64,000 nt of DNA from Aliiglaciecola sp. 3_MG-2023 (GTDB taxonomy: Bacteria; Pseudomonadota; Gammaproteobacteria; Enterobacterales; Alteromonadaceae), in NCBI RefSeq assembly GCF_030548205.1, contig NZ_JAUORV010000002.1, forward strand, positions 124,001 through 188,000, read 5' to 3'. The notes beneath the pieces are model-generated. The model was given only the letters and a program-made list of their open reading frames with translations, ran no database searches and was not told the DNA's origin. Position numbers and translations under genes: made by a program. This document shows, one piece after another, positions 63,307 to 64,000 of the stretch (the stretch's first letter is position 1; the number at the start of each line of letters is the position of its first letter).

Positions 63307-64000
63307 TTACCATTTAACTAGTGGATCGATATCCTGCTCGTAATCCACACCATCAATGTCAAAACCAAACAGCTTTAAGAACTCGTGGTGATAGCCAGCA
63401 TAATCACTCAATTCATGAAAATTTTCTTGGGTAACTTGATCCCACAAACCTTTAATCACAGCCTGAGTGGCTTCATTAGTTTCTTTTCCGTCCATGCGAA
63501 GTCGATTAGCTTCGTCAGTTTCAGGAGACTCGACTAACAACTTTTGCTGGAACAAACCGGTAATTTGTTCGATACAGCCTTCGTGGGTACCTTCCTGTTT
63601 CATCACTTTGTAAATTAATGATATGTACAAAGGCATCACAGGGATTGCTGAGCTTGCTTGGGTTACTAGCGCCTTCAAGGAAGAAACGTAAGCCGAAACA
63701 TTTTTGTCGCTATGTTGCTTTATAATTTCACTTGCAGCGCGATCCAGGTCTTCTTTGGCTTTACCGATAGTAGCCTGACCATAGATTGGCCAAGTTAACT
63801 CTTTGCCAATATAGGTGTAAGCGGTAGTTTTGCAATTTTCTGCCAATAAATCAGCATCAGCTAACGCATTTAGCCAAAGCTCCCAATCTTCCCCCCCCAT
63901 CACTTTGATAGTGTTGGCGATTTCGTCTTCATTCGCCGCTTCTAATTCCACTTCGTGGATCAGATCCTTATCGGTATCGTAGGTTTTGGTTTTATAATTT
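63307..64000 (-). CDS. fabV: Trans-2-enoyl-ACP/CoA reductase FabV (C-terminal part, cut by window edge)
   Basis: The frame stays open to the window edge, so the N-terminal part including the Rossmann NADH site is missing. The visible 231 residues include IKVMGGEDWELWLNALADAD, IGKELTWPIYGQATIGKAKE, VMPLYISLIYKVMKQEGTHE and the C-terminal GFDIDGVDYEQDIDPLVKW, all typical of FabV. The catalytic YxxxxxxxxK tyrosine is outside the window. FabV is the triclosan-insensitive enoyl reductase of fatty acid elongation. Confidence 0.95.
   Translation of the reverse strand, partial: NYKTKTYDTDKDLIHEVELEAANEDEIANTIKVMGGEDWELWLNALADADLLAENCKTTAYTYIGKELTWPIYGQATIGKAKEDLDRAASEIIKQHSDKNVSAYVSSLKALVTQASSAIPVMPLYISLIYKVMKQEGTHEGCIEQITGLFQQKLLVESPETDEANRLRMDGKETNEATQAVIKGLWDQVTQENFHELSDYAGYHHEFLKLFGFDIDGVDYEQDIDPLVKW

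Overview
The window looks like a chromosome segment from a marine gammaproteobacterium. Alteromonadaceae (Alteromonas, Paraglaciecola or Aliiglaciecola type) is the best guess. This is inferred from gene content: a complete Na+-translocating NQR operon with apbE and nqrM, an NhaC-type antiporter, an NSS sodium symporter, FabV, a TIGR03899-like gene and a DUF2333/TIGR04219 pair, in AT-rich DNA. No rRNA, tRNA or CRISPR array was seen. Both ends cut genes: a uracil-DNA glycosylase-family gene on the left and fabV on the right.

Layout. 1-11.5 kb: a response regulator with an EAL domain, TIGR03899, yghU, the assimilatory sulfate-reduction operon cysJIH, an outer-membrane barrel protein, DUF2333 and a PCu(A)C copper chaperone. 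11.6-13.0 kb: a short psp operon (pspA, pspC, small membrane protein) behind a near-perfect sigma-54 promoter, with no pspF beside it. 13.4-17.5 kb: MarR regulator, two small exported or membrane proteins behind a highly structured leader, dusA with an eroded integrase-like remnant upstream, and a CBS-domain protein. 17.5-43.9 kb: mostly core metabolism and envelope genes, including MDR reductase, MCP, RNase J-like, HNH, two PlsC-like acyltransferases with a YbdG-type channel, NSS transporter, msrA, PhoD-like, MscS, fldB, an orphan exbD, trmN6, a serine/threonine dehydratase-like enzyme and an amidohydrolase.

43.9-48.65 kb is the accessory part. It holds an orphan minus-strand terminator, a truncated reading frame with a strong ribosome binding site, a membrane coiled-coil protein with a peptidoglycan-binding domain, and a complete IS1202/ISNCY-like insertion sequence. 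That element has TGT...ACA ends, two tandem copies of a 17-bp motif at each end, a 16-bp target duplication (one mismatch) and a GNAT acetyltransferase passenger gene. It is the most unusual object in the window.

48.65-64 kb: GNAT and metallo-beta-lactamase pair, NhaC antiporter, DUF1653, MFS transporter, dinB under a perfect LexA box, SGNH hydrolase, and nqrABCDEF-apbE-nqrM. NqrB and NqrC keep the flavinylation motif used by ApbE; NqrM is the maturation factor. Together with the NhaC antiporter and the NSS symporter this points to a sodium-motive-force lifestyle. Start codons were re-chosen from ribosome binding sites and family N-termini where possible; several starts are non-ATG.
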